In this document: positions 7,566 through 16,594 of the stretch, piece after piece
Layout of the letters: each line of letters opens with the position of its first letter
Position numbering within the stretch: position 1 is the stretch's first letter
Assembly (NCBI RefSeq): GCF_030852425.1
Contig: NZ_NSDM01000024.1
Span: 1-64,000 of the forward strand
Origin: Saccharothrix longispora
GTDB taxonomy: Bacteria; Actinomycetota; Actinomycetes; Mycobacteriales; Pseudonocardiaceae
Length of the DNA stretch: 64,000 bases
Reading direction: 5' to 3'
Position numbers and translations under genes: made by a program
Notes under the pieces: model-generated
Database searches by the model: none
Seen by the model: only the letters and a program-made list of their open reading frames with translations
What the model was told of the DNA's origin: nothing

Positions 7566-8618
7566 ATGCGCTCGTTATTGCTGTTCGACGGTCTCGGTGG
7601 GAACAACGACACTTTGACGACAACCCTGCGCGCCTTGCGCGCACGTCCCGAGAACGCCGCGTTCTTCGCCGCGGTGGGTCAGGCGCTGGACGCCACCGCC
7701 GAATACCTCGGACCGATTGCGCTGCCCGGCGGATTGCCACTGGAAAAATGGCTCGACGGTGTCGAGCCGCCCGCGCTGGACTCCACCGCCGCCGGGGTGT
7801 GCGTCCACGTCCACCAGCTGTGCCACCTCCAGCCGACCGCGTGGGGACCCGCCGACGGCGTCGTCGCCGCGCTCGGCCACAGCATCGGCCTCCAGGCGGC
7901 CGTCGTCGCGGGCCTGCGCCCCACCCGGCTCGACGAGTTCCTGGCCCTGGTCACCGCCTCGGTCAAGCTCGTCCTGGTCAGCCTGGTCCGCGCGCACCAG
8001 ATCGCGCCCGGTCCCGCACCCGGCCCCGACCACGCCGCCCACCAGGCGGACGGGCGGGGGAGCAGGGGCGCCACCCCCGGCCCCATGGCGTCCGTCACCG
8101 GCCTGGCGCACGACGAGCTGCGGGACCTCCTGACCGGCACACCGGTCACGCTCGGCCTGGTCAACGCGCCCACCACGCACGTCCTCGGCGGCCCCACCGC
8201 CGCGCTGCTGGCCCTGCGCCGGCACCCCGCGTTCGACCGCCCCGGCGTGAACTGGGCGTTCCTGCCCAACACCATCCCGTTCCACACCCCCGCGCTCGAA
8301 CCGGTGGTCGACCGCGTCCGCGCCGACGCCGACTTCACCGGCCCGTGGCCCACCCCCGACCGGCTGGCCGTCCCGGTGTACGCCACCGACGGGCCCCGCA
8401 ACCTCCAGCACGCCGACGACCTCGTGGACGAGTACCTCAGGCAGGTCTTCGTCCACCCCATCGACTGGCCGCGCGCCGCGAACCACGCCGTGGCCGACGC
8501 CGGCGCGACCCGGGTCCTCGACTGCGGCCCCGGCGCCGGCGCGCGCCGTTTCACCCGCGAGTCCCTGCACGCGCGGGTGCGCTTCGAACCGGTCCGACAA
8601 CCCCGCCGAGCAGGATAG
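7566..8618 (+). CDS. Stand-alone acyltransferase resembling the SAT/AT domain of type I FAS
   Basis: A 350-residue protein from ATG 7566 (GAGG 5 nt upstream). It carries the acyltransferase nucleophile elbow GHSIG with Ser106, and a catalytic His in IPFHTP (His240). Instead of the FPGQG N-terminal motif of FabD-type ATs it starts LLLFDGLGGNN, and the C-terminal pattern NAPTTHVLGGP, VPVYATDGPRN and ATRVLDCGPGAG resembles the starter-unit AT of fungal-type FAS more than a malonyl loader. It probably loads a starter or another acyl unit onto the ACP of the KS-KR-ACP protein made two genes downstream; an editing hydrolase, as for the second AT of many trans-AT systems, is an alternative. First gene of a tight five-gene + strand operon. 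Confidence 0.75.
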   Translation: MRSLLLFDGLGGNNDTLTTTLRALRARPENAAFFAAVGQALDATAEYLGPIALPGGLPLEKWLDGVEPPALDSTAAGVCVHVHQLCHLQPTAWGPADGVVAALGHSIGLQAAVVAGLRPTRLDEFLALVTASVKLVLVSLVRAHQIAPGPAPGPDHAAHQADGRGSRGATPGPMASVTGLAHDELRDLLTGTPVTLGLVNAPTTHVLGGPTAALLALRRHPAFDRPGVNWAFLPNTIPFHTPALEPVVDRVRADADFTGPWPTPDRLAVPVYATDGPRNLQHADDLVDEYLRQVFVHPIDWPRAANHAVADAGATRVLDCGPGAGARRFTRESLHARVRFEPVRQPRRAG

Positions 8619-8628
8619 GAGAACCGCC

Positions 8629-9453
8629 GTGCAGTGCCTTCTCTTCCCGGGCCAGGGCGTGCAGCGCAAGGGGATGGGCGCGGAGCTGTTCTCCCGCCAC
8701 CCCGAGGCCACCGCCCTCGCCGACGACGTCCTCGGGTACTCCATCGAGGAGTTGTGCCTCCGCGACCCGGAGCGCCGGCTGCGCGACACCCGCTACGCCC
8801 AGCCCGCGGTGTTCTTCGTCAACGCCCTGCTGGGCGTCGAGCGCACCGCCGAGCACCCGGCCCCCGACTTCTTCGCCGGGCACAGCCTCGGCGAGTACAA
8901 CGCGCTCGTCGCCGCGGGCGTGCTCGACCTCGCCGACGGCCTGCGGCTGGTCCGGCGGCGCGCCGAGCTGATGTCGGGCATCACCGGCGGCGGCATGTCC
9001 GCCGTGCAGGGCGTGCCCGCCGCGTTCGTCCGCCGCGCCCTGGCCGAGACCGGCCTGACCAAGGTGTTCGTCGCGAACTTCAACGCCGACACCCAGACCA
9101 CCATCGCGGGCGACCGCGCCGAACTCGCCGTCGCGGGCAAGGCCATCGCCGCCCTGCCCGGCTCGCGCGTCGTGCCCATCAACGTCAGCGGCCCGTTCCA
9201 CACCCCGCTGATGGCGCCCGCCGAGGCCGAGTTCCGCACCGTGCTCGCCGACTTCACGTTCAGGCCCGCGGCCACGCCCGTCGTCTCCAGCGTCACCGGC
9301 GGCCCGTTCGACGGCCCCGACCTGCTCGCCCGCCAGTTGTCCTCGCCCGTCGAGTGGGTGGCCGCGGTCAAGACCCTGCGCGCCGCCGGCGTCACCGGCT
9401 TCGACGAGGTCCACGGCCAGACGCTCACCTCGCTCGTCAACAAGATCCACTGA
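8629..9453 (+). CDS. FabD-like trans-acting (malonyl) acyltransferase
   Basis: A 274-residue protein, GTG start behind AGGAGA. It has the full FabD signature: FPGQGVQRKGMG at the N terminus, GHSLGE with nucleophile Ser86, the substrate-binding Arg block LVRRRAELM, GPFHTPLM with catalytic His191, and a terminal VHGQTLTSLV. Length is slightly short of E. coli FabD but complete. The downstream KS-KR-ACP protein has no AT domain, so this enzyme most likely supplies its malonyl extender in trans. It lies 10 bp after the first AT and 11 bp before the synthase. Confidence 0.88.
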   Translation: MQCLLFPGQGVQRKGMGAELFSRHPEATALADDVLGYSIEELCLRDPERRLRDTRYAQPAVFFVNALLGVERTAEHPAPDFFAGHSLGEYNALVAAGVLDLADGLRLVRRRAELMSGITGGGMSAVQGVPAAFVRRALAETGLTKVFVANFNADTQTTIAGDRAELAVAGKAIAALPGSRVVPINVSGPFHTPLMAPAEAEFRTVLADFTFRPAATPVVSSVTGGPFDGPDLLARQLSSPVEWVAAVKTLRAAGVTGFDEVHGQTLTSLVNKIH

Positions 9454-9464
9454 GGGGAAACACC

Positions 9465-12400
9465 ATGAACCAGGACATCGCGGTGGTCGGCCTCTCGGTG
9501 GACGTCCCCGGCGCCACCGACCTCGACTCCTTCTGGCAGGTCGTCAGCACCGGCACCAGCATGAGCCGCCCGTTCCCGCCCGACCGCGCGGAGAAGCTCG
9601 CCGAGTACATCCGCTACCAGCGCGCCACCAGCATCGACCCGCTCGACGAGCCGGACATCGACTACCACAACGGCTACTTCCTCGACGTCGTCGACCACTT
9701 CGACCACGCCGCGTTCGGCATGAACCCCCGTCAGGCCACGCTCACCGACCCGCACCACCGCATGGTGCTGCGCGCCATGTACCTCGCGTTCGAGGACGCG
9801 GGCTACTCGCTCGACCGGCTGCGCGGCAGCCGCACGGGCGTGTTCGTCGGCTTCGCGGTCAACCCCGGCTCCACCTACCTCGACTACATCAGCCGCGTCG
9901 ACCCGTCCGTCGGGCAGCAGGCCATCACCGGCAACATCCCGGTGATGCTGGCCAACCGGCTGTCGCACCACCTGGACCTGCGCGGCCCCAGCATGGTCGT
10001 CGACACCGCCTGCTCGGCCACCCTCGTCGCCGTCCACCAGGCCAAGAACGCGCTGCTGGTCGGCGACTGCGACATGGCCGTCGTCGGCGGCGCGCGAATC
10101 GTGTTCGCCCCGGTCAAGCACCGGCACTCCAACATCGGCATCGAGTCCTCCGACGGCGTCACCCGCACCTTCGACGAGGCCGCCGACGGCACCGGCTTCG
10201 GCGAGGGCTCCGGCGCCGTCGTGCTCAAGCGCCTGGACAAGGCGCTGGCCGACGGCGACCAGGTGTACGCGGTCGTCAAGGGCAGCGCGGTCAACCACGA
10301 CGGCAACACCGAGGGCATCACCAACCCCGACTCCGACTCGCAGGCCGACCTGCTGCTGGCCGCCTGGGACAACGCGGGCGTCGACCCGCGCACCATCGGC
10401 TACTTCGAGGCGCACGGCACCGCCACCCGCGTCGGCGACCCCGTCGAGCACGAGGGCATGAAGCGGGCGTTCGCCAAGCACACCGCCGACCGCGGCTTCT
10501 GCGCCGTCGGCACGGTCAAGGCCAACGTCGGCCACCTGTTCGAGGGCTCCGGCGTGATCGGCCTGATCAAGGCCATCGCCGTGCTGCGCAACAAGGCCAT
10601 CCCGCCGCAGGCCAACTACGCCAACCCCAACCCGAAGCTCGACTTCGCCTCCGGCCCGCTGTACGTGCCGACCGCGCTGACGCCGTGGGAACCCGACGGG
10701 CCGCGCCGCGCCGGCGTGAGCGCCTTCGGCCTGGGCGGCGCCAACGCGCACGTCGTCGTGGAGGAGTTCACGCCCGTCGACGACCGGCCCGCCTCCACCG
10801 GCGAACACCTGTTCACCCTCAGCGCCGCCACCGTCAAGTCCCTGGTCCGCCTCGTCGAGCGCTACGTCCGGTTCATCGACGCCGGCGGCCTGACCGGCGT
10901 CGACATCGCCGACGTCTGCCACACCGCGCAGGTCTCGCGCGGCAGCCACCGCCACCGCGTCGCCGTCACCACCACCGATGCCGCCGACCTGCGGCACAAG
11001 CTCGTCGAACTGCTCGCCGAACGCCCCGCGCCGCTGCCCGACGGCCCGCTGGGGGACCAGGGCCGGGCGTTCCTGCGGGGCGGCCGGGTCGACTGGCGCT
11101 CCCTCGCGGGCGACCGGCGGCCCCGGATCGTGCGACTGCCGTCCTACGCCTTCGACGAGACGCTCGCCTGGGTGCAGTTCCCGGACGACTGGCGCGAGAC
11201 GATGAACATCTCCACCACCGACGAGCGCCACCCCGTCACGCACGACGTCGAGTTCCAGGAGACCACGCCGGCCGAGCCGACCGGGCGCGCCACCACCGTG
11301 CTGGCCCTGGTGGACCCGGACACCGACGCCGAGGCCGTGCTCACCGCCGCGCGACTCGGCGACGTGCGCTACCTGCGCCTCGGCGAGGACGTCGAACCGG
11401 GCACGCCGTTCGACCCGACCGACCCCGCCGCCCACGAGCACGTCGCGCGCCTCGTCGGCGACGGCGTCACCCACCTCGTGCACGCCCTGGCCTTCGAGGA
11501 CGCGCCCGCCACCGACGTCGCCGAGGTCGATCGGCGCACCGCGAAGAACCTCGGCAGCCTGTTCCTGCTGACCAAGGCGCTGATGGCGGCGGGCGTCAAG
11601 GTCGACCTCGCGGTGCTCACCAAGGGCGCCGTGTGCGCCGCCGACGGCGACCCGGCCGTGGTGGAGAACGCCGCGCTGGTCGGCTTCGGCAAGGTCGTCG
11701 GCCGCGAGTACCCCTACATCAAGGTCAAGCACGTCGACGTGGACCCGGCCGTGCCGCCCGCCGCGCTGCGCGCCGAGGTCCTGGCCGACCAGCACGGCGT
11801 GTTCCTGCTGCGCGGCGACAAGCGGCTGCGCGAGGTGTTCGTCGAGGTCCCCGAGGTGACCGGGCGGGAGGCCCGCGACTACCTCAAGCCGGACGGCACC
11901 TACCTCATCACCGGCGGCACGGGCGCGCTCGGCCTCGCCGTCGCCAAGGACTTCGCCACCGCGCGCCCCGGCGTGACGCTCGCCCTGCTCAGCCGCTCCG
12001 GCGTGCCGCCGCGCGAGCGGTGGGACGACCCCACCGCCGTGCCCACCGGCTCCAACGCCGCCAAGCGGGTCGAGGCGGTGCGCGAACTGGAGGCCCTCGG
12101 CGCCACCGTCGTCGTCCTCGCCGCCGACGCGGGCGACCCCGGCTCGCTCGCCGCGGCCGTCACCGCGCTGCGCCGCGACCACGGCCGGATCGACGGCATC
12201 GTGCACGCCGCCGGCCTGCCCGGCGGCAGCACGGTGATGTTCCGGCGGACCGAGGACTTCGACCGGGTCGTGCGGGCCAAGCTGCACGCCGCGTTCGTGC
12301 TCGACGAGCTGACCGCCGACGACCGGCCCGACTTCATCGCCCACTTCTCCTCGGTCGCCTCCGTCTTCCCCGCACCCGGCCAGGCCGACTACGCCGCCGC

Positions 12401-13046
12401 GAACTACTACCTCGACAACCTCGCCCGGCACCGCGCCGGCGGGCCGACGCACGTCATCGCGCTGGACTGGGTCGCCTGGAAGGAGATCGGCATGGCCGTC
12501 GACTTCGGCACCAACGGCGACACCATGTTCAAGGCGCTGCCCACGAAGGTCGGCCTGTCCGTCCTCGACGCCGGCCTGCGCTCCACCCGCGCCCGGCTGT
12601 TCGCGGGCGAGCTGAACTACCGCGGCGAGCTGATCCACCTGCTGCGCTCCTACGACGTCGCGCTGTCCCCCGACATCGAGGCCAAGGTGGAGAAGGAGAT
12701 GCAGGCGCTGGAGGCGCGGCTGCTCAAGGCGTCGGAGAAGACCCGCGCCACCGTCGCCGCCGTGTCCGTCGAGCTGGAGGGCCGCCCCGGCGGCGACTAC
12801 AGCGACGTCGAGCGCACCGTCGCGCAGTGCCTCGCGCTGGCGTTCGGCTACGAGACCCTCGACGTGGAGGCCGACTTCTTCGACCTCGGCGGCGACTCCA
12901 TCATGGCCGCCACGGTCGCCAACACGATCGCGGTGTGCCACGGCGTGGGCTACGACGTGGCCGACCTGCTCGCCGACCGCACCATCGCCGAGATCGCCTA
13001 CCACGTGGAGGACCTCGCCGACTTCGCCGCCACGGAAGTCGCCTGA
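9465..13046 (+). CDS. AT-less type I polyketide synthase, KS-KR-ACP
   Basis: A 1193-residue single-module synthase, ATG 9465 behind GAGGGGAAA. The KS (~1-430) has a full triad: Cys183 in DTACSA, His317 in EAHGTATRVGD, His357 in VKANVGHL. Residues ~430-580 form a KS-flanking linker ending RIVRLPSYAFDE; residues ~600-800 form the structural half of a ketoreductase. The catalytic KR half has TGGTGALG near 815, FSSVASVF and Tyr976-x3-Asn (YAAAN). I do not assign the KR stereotype: the usual LDD block reads LPGG. The ACP near the C terminus has DFFDLGGDS with the phosphopantetheine Ser1145. There is no AT, DH, ER or TE, so loading must be in trans and release must use another protein, probably the condensation enzyme below. 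The KS variant (YHNGYFLDVVDHFDHAAFGM) resembles those of Bacillus-type trans-AT systems. Confidence 0.9.
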   Translation: MNQDIAVVGLSVDVPGATDLDSFWQVVSTGTSMSRPFPPDRAEKLAEYIRYQRATSIDPLDEPDIDYHNGYFLDVVDHFDHAAFGMNPRQATLTDPHHRMVLRAMYLAFEDAGYSLDRLRGSRTGVFVGFAVNPGSTYLDYISRVDPSVGQQAITGNIPVMLANRLSHHLDLRGPSMVVDTACSATLVAVHQAKNALLVGDCDMAVVGGARIVFAPVKHRHSNIGIESSDGVTRTFDEAADGTGFGEGSGAVVLKRLDKALADGDQVYAVVKGSAVNHDGNTEGITNPDSDSQADLLLAAWDNAGVDPRTIGYFEAHGTATRVGDPVEHEGMKRAFAKHTADRGFCAVGTVKANVGHLFEGSGVIGLIKAIAVLRNKAIPPQANYANPNPKLDFASGPLYVPTALTPWEPDGPRRAGVSAFGLGGANAHVVVEEFTPVDDRPASTGEHLFTLSAATVKSLVRLVERYVRFIDAGGLTGVDIADVCHTAQVSRGSHRHRVAVTTTDAADLRHKLVELLAERPAPLPDGPLGDQGRAFLRGGRVDWRSLAGDRRPRIVRLPSYAFDETLAWVQFPDDWRETMNISTTDERHPVTHDVEFQETTPAEPTGRATTVLALVDPDTDAEAVLTAARLGDVRYLRLGEDVEPGTPFDPTDPAAHEHVARLVGDGVTHLVHALAFEDAPATDVAEVDRRTAKNLGSLFLLTKALMAAGVKVDLAVLTKGAVCAADGDPAVVENAALVGFGKVVGREYPYIKVKHVDVDPAVPPAALRAEVLADQHGVFLLRGDKRLREVFVEVPEVTGREARDYLKPDGTYLITGGTGALGLAVAKDFATARPGVTLALLSRSGVPPRERWDDPTAVPTGSNAAKRVEAVRELEALGATVVVLAADAGDPGSLAAAVTALRRDHGRIDGIVHAAGLPGGSTVMFRRTEDFDRVVRAKLHAAFVLDELTADDRPDFIAHFSSVASVFPAPGQADYAAANYYLDNLARHRAGGPTHVIALDWVAWKEIGMAVDFGTNGDTMFKALPTKVGLSVLDAGLRSTRARLFAGELNYRGELIHLLRSYDVALSPDIEAKVEKEMQALEARLLKASEKTRATVAAVSVELEGRPGGDYSDVERTVAQCLALAFGYETLDVEADFFDLGGDSIMAATVANTIAVCHGVGYDVADLLADRTIAEIAYHVEDLADFAATEVA

Positions 13047-14377
13047 TGAGCGACCTGACCACCGGACCGCCGCTGCGCCGGGTCGTCGGCTTCGCCCTGC
13101 CCCTCACCGCGGCCAACCTGCTCCAGCAGGGCTACGTGCTGGTCGACAGCATCGTCGTCGGCCACTACGTCGGCGTGGAGGGACTGGCCGCCGTCGGCGC
13201 GAGCGGGCCGCTGTTCTACCTGCTCAACGCCATGTTCATCGGCCTGGGCACGGCGTTCACCATCCGCCTCGCGCACCTGCGCGGCGCGCGGCAGGACGGC
13301 GAGCGGCGCGGCGTCGTCCTCTCGCTCGCCCTGCTCACCGCCGTGTGGTCGGTCGGCTGCATCGTGCTGGCCACCGCGCTCGCCCGGCCCGTGCTGGCGC
13401 TCATGGGCATCCACGGCACGCTCGCCGACGCGTGCGCGGAGTTCATCGGCGTGCTCTCGCTCGGCTTCCCCGGCCTGTTCGGCTCCGCCGCGGTCAGCGC
13501 CTACCTGCGCGGGTTGGGCGACTCGCGGGCCGCGATGTGGGTGGCGGGCTTCGGCAGCATCGCCAACGCCGTGCTCGTGCTGCTGTTCGTCGCCGTGTTC
13601 GGGATGGGCGTCGGCGGCGCGGCGCTGGCCACGGCGATCGCCGCCACCGCCGCGCTCGTCGTCGGCCTGCTGCACGCCCGCCGCGTCCACCCGGTGCCGC
13701 GCGCGGGGGAGCGACCCGCCGTGGCGCGCGAGCTGCGCGACGCCGTGCGGCTCGGGTTCCCGCTGGCCAGCCAGCACATCATCCTCGCCGTGGGGATCAT
13801 GGTGCTGGTCTGGATCATCCAGGCGTTCGGGCCGGTCGTGCTCGCGGCGTTCACCGTCGTGTCGCGGATCGAGCAGTTCACCGCGATGCTGTTCCTGGAC
13901 TTCTCCGGCGCCGTCACCGCGTTCACCGCGCAGAACCTCGGCGCGCACGACCGGGCGCGGGCGCGGCAGGGGCTCCTCCAGACCCTCGGCCTGACCGTCG
14001 CCCTCACCGCGGTGGTGTCCGCGCTCGTGCTGCTCGCCCGCGGCCCCATCGCCGCCGTGTTCACCGACGACCCGGCCACCCGCGACCTGACCGAGCGCTA
14101 CCTGCTGATCATCTTCCCGTTCTTCGCCCTCTACACGGTCATGGTGGTGCTGCACGGGCACCTCAACGGCTCGCGCCGCACCACCGCGCCGCTGATCTGC
14201 ACCGTCATCGCGTTCGTCGTCGTGCAGATCCCGTTCGCCTACCTGCTCAACGGCGTGTTCGGCATCGAGGCGGTGATGTGGGCGGTGGTCGCGGGCTGGA
14301 CCGCCGGCCTGACCTACACGGTGCTGTGCCTGCGCCGCGTCCTGTTCGACCGGACCCCCGAGGTGGTGCCGTCGTGA
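13046..14377 (+). CDS. MATE-family efflux transporter
   Basis: A 443-residue membrane protein with two 6-helix halves typical of MatE: FALPLTAANLLQQGYVLVDSIVVGHYVGVEGLAAVGASGP in the first (NorM-like LP and VD positions) and LGFPLASQHIILAVGIMV in the second. Its ATG shares one base with the stop of the synthase (TGATG), so it is translated with it and is the obvious exporter of the cassette product. Its own 3' end overlaps the condensation gene by 4 bp. Confidence 0.9.
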   Translation: MSDLTTGPPLRRVVGFALPLTAANLLQQGYVLVDSIVVGHYVGVEGLAAVGASGPLFYLLNAMFIGLGTAFTIRLAHLRGARQDGERRGVVLSLALLTAVWSVGCIVLATALARPVLALMGIHGTLADACAEFIGVLSLGFPGLFGSAAVSAYLRGLGDSRAAMWVAGFGSIANAVLVLLFVAVFGMGVGGAALATAIAATAALVVGLLHARRVHPVPRAGERPAVARELRDAVRLGFPLASQHIILAVGIMVLVWIIQAFGPVVLAAFTVVSRIEQFTAMLFLDFSGAVTAFTAQNLGAHDRARARQGLLQTLGLTVALTAVVSALVLLARGPIAAVFTDDPATRDLTERYLLIIFPFFALYTVMVVLHGHLNGSRRTTAPLICTVIAFVVVQIPFAYLLNGVFGIEAVMWAVVAGWTAGLTYTVLCLRRVLFDRTPEVVPS

Positions 14378-15759
14378 TCACCGAGAGCGCCGCGCAGGTC
14401 GAGTTCCACGGCGGCCGGGCGCGCACCGGCCCGGCGACGTGGGGCCAGCAGGGCACCTGGGACGGCATCCACGGGTGGCTGCCCGAGCTCAAGCCGTTCT
14501 TCTTCCTCACCAAGTGGCTGCCCGTGCCGCTGCTGCTGGAGGTCGGCGACGTGCTCGACGTGCTCGGCGAACTCGTGCTGCGGCACGAGTCGCTGCGCAC
14601 GCGCTTCCACCTCGGGCCCGGCGGCGAGGTCACCCAGGAGGTGCTGGCCTCGGGGACCCTGCCGGTGCGGGTGCACGACCGGCCCGCCGACGACCCGGTG
14701 CAGTTCGGCGACGTCGTGGCCACCTGCTGGCAGCGCGACACCGCCACCGCGTTCGACCACTCCGCCGAACTGCCCGTCAGGCTGTCCGTCGCGCTGCACG
14801 AGGGCATCCCGGTGCTCGTCGTGCTGGTCTTCTCGCACCTGGCCGCCGACCACACCGCCACCGAGCTGCTGGCCGCCGAGCTGACCGCCCTGCTCCAGGC
14901 CCGCGTGGACGGCGTGCCGCCGCCACCGCCGCGCCCCGCGCTGCAACCCGTGGACATCGCGCTGGCCGAGCGCTCACCCGACGGCCAGATGCTCGCCGCG
15001 GACGCGCTGCGGCACCTGCGGACCGCGCTGGAGCGGATGCCGCCCGCCACCCCCGCGCGCGCCGAACCCGCGTCACCCCGGCACGTGGGCGCCGACCTGG
15101 AGTCCGACGTCCTGCCCGTGGTGGTGCGCAAGGCCGCCCGCCGCTGCCGCACCACCACCTCGGTGCTCATGCTGGCGATCACCACCGCCCTGGTCCGCTG
15201 CGTGTGCCCCGGACCGCTGCACCGCCTGGACGTCATGCAGGGCAACCGCGCCACACCCGGGCTGATGGGCAGCGTCACCACCCTCAACCAGGTCGTGCAC
15301 ACGGTGACCGACCTGCGCGCGGACTCCTTCGCCGAGCTGCTGGCACGGGCCGGGCGCACCATGGCCGACGCCCGGGCCCACGCCCGCTACGACAGCCGGG
15401 CGGCGGCCGAGGTCGTCCGCGCCCGGGGCGGGGCGCTCGAACCCGGCACCCAGTTCAACGACATGTGGTCCACGCTGCCCCGAGCCCGCGCCACCGCCGA
15501 ACCCGACCCCGCCGCGTCCGAGCTGACCTGGCCCGCGACCTCCGAGGCCGAGCACATGGTGCTGTACTTCGACGTGCGCGGCACGCCGGAGCGGATGCGG
15601 CTGGGGCTCATGGCGGACACGGCCGTGCTGCCGCGCGAGGAGATCGGCGGGTTCCTGCTGGCCTTCGAGCGCGTCGCGGTGGAGCTGGCCGACGGCGACG
15701 TGCCGCTGGAGCGGATCGGGGAGCTGTTCGCCGAGAGCCGCGCGCGGGTGGACCGCTGA
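14374..15759 (+). CDS. Stand-alone condensation-domain enzyme
   Basis: A 461-residue protein starting at a GTG that overlaps the MATE stop (GTGA). It has the two-lobed CAT-like layout of NRPS condensation domains: an N-terminal WGQQGTW/RHESLRTRFH block (the core C2-type RHExLRT motif), then SHLAADH at ~154-160 where HHxxxDG is expected (second His155 and Asp159 kept, first His replaced by Ser, Gly replaced by His), and MGSVTTLNQVV plus GTQFNDMW in the C lobe. No A or carrier domain is attached. Free-standing C domains of this kind release a chain from an ACP onto an external amine or alcohol (as in enacyloxin synthesis), so it is the likely chain-release or conjugation enzyme. Last gene before a strong hairpin. 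Confidence 0.82.
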   Translation: MITESAAQVEFHGGRARTGPATWGQQGTWDGIHGWLPELKPFFFLTKWLPVPLLLEVGDVLDVLGELVLRHESLRTRFHLGPGGEVTQEVLASGTLPVRVHDRPADDPVQFGDVVATCWQRDTATAFDHSAELPVRLSVALHEGIPVLVVLVFSHLAADHTATELLAAELTALLQARVDGVPPPPPRPALQPVDIALAERSPDGQMLAADALRHLRTALERMPPATPARAEPASPRHVGADLESDVLPVVVRKAARRCRTTTSVLMLAITTALVRCVCPGPLHRLDVMQGNRATPGLMGSVTTLNQVVHTVTDLRADSFAELLARAGRTMADARAHARYDSRAAAEVVRARGGALEPGTQFNDMWSTLPRARATAEPDPAASELTWPATSEAEHMVLYFDVRGTPERMRLGLMADTAVLPREEIGGFLLAFERVAVELADGDVPLERIGELFAESRARVDR

Positions 15760-15767
15760 CCCCACCT

Positions 15768-15797
15768 CCGCCGACCCTCCCGGACGGGGGTCGGCGG
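15768..15797. terminator. Bidirectional hairpin between convergent genes
   Basis: CCGCCGACCC (15768-15777) pairs perfectly with GGGTCGGCGG (15788-15797). It lies in the 42-bp gap between the condensation gene (+) and the SDR gene (-) and can serve both. Confidence 0.75.
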
Positions 15798-15801
15798 GGG
15801 T

Positions 15802-16572
15802 TCACCGCCTGCGCTCGCCCCACTCGCGCATCAGCGCCAGCACCCGCAACCCCACCGACGGCAGCACCGCGCCCGCCCGCGCCATGCCCGCCCGGTAGGC
15901 GGGCACCGCCCGCACCAGCCGCCGCCCGTCCAGCATCGACACCGCCGCGTCCGCCACCCGCGACGCCGACAGCAGCGACGCGTTCGCGAACAGGATCGCC
16001 GAACCGGGGTCCGACCGGACCTCGCGCACCATCCCCGTGTCGGCCACGTCCGGGCAGCACGTCAACACCCTGACCGGCACCCCGGCGCGCCGCAGGTCGC
16101 CCTGCAACCCCACCCCGAAGCTCAGCACCCCGGCCTTCGTCGCCGCGTACAGCGCCAACCCCGGCACCGGCCCGTACGCCGACGTCGACGCGACGTTCAG
16201 CACCGTGCCGCCACCGGCCCGCATCGCCCCCACCGCGGTCAGGCTGCCGTGCACCACCCCGAGCAGGTTCACCTCGACGAGCCGACGCACGGCCTCGTCA
16301 CCGTGCTCCCACGCGTCCCCGGTGACCAGCACCCCGGCGTTGTTGACCCACAGCGACAGCCGCCCGACGCCGGCGGCCACCCCGGCCACCGCCCGGTGCG
16401 CCGCCGGGTCGCGCACGTCCGCCACCACCCCGTGCCCGCCGATCGCCGCCGCGACACCGACCACGGCCTCGTCCACGTCGGCCAGCACCACCTCGTACCC
16501 GCGCCCCCGCAACCGCCGCGCGATCTCGAACCCGAACCCGCGCGCCGCCCCGGTCACCACCGCAACGTCCAC
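15802..16572 (-). CDS. Short-chain dehydrogenase/reductase
   Basis: A 256-residue classical SDR: the cofactor motif TGAARGFG near residue 8, NNAG near 87, a STSAYG catalytic Ser segment, and Tyr142-x3-Lys146 (YAATK). Asp in VVLADVDEA after the second strand suggests NAD(H) preference. The GTG at 16572 is chosen; another in-frame GTG lies 9 nt upstream. The C terminus (RRLVRAVPAYRAGMARAGAVLPSVGL) resembles SDRs that act on lipids or steroids. It lies 22 bp after the nitrilase-family gene; the substrate is not shown. Confidence 0.85.
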   Translation of the reverse strand: MDVAVVTGAARGFGFEIARRLRGRGYEVVLADVDEAVVGVAAAIGGHGVVADVRDPAAHRAVAGVAAGVGRLSLWVNNAGVLVTGDAWEHGDEAVRRLVEVNLLGVVHGSLTAVGAMRAGGGTVLNVASTSAYGPVPGLALYAATKAGVLSFGVGLQGDLRRAGVPVRVLTCCPDVADTGMVREVRSDPGSAILFANASLLSASRVADAAVSMLDGRRLVRAVPAYRAGMARAGAVLPSVGLRVLALMREWGERRR

Positions 16573-16594
16573 CCGACCCACCCTAGGGCGGGCG

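Noticed and set aside
8793..13004. A 1403-codon open frame on the minus strand
   Set aside because: It is antisense to the acyltransferase and KS-KR-ACP genes; its translation is low-complexity Val/Gly/Asp/His without any domain. High GC keeps antisense frames open.
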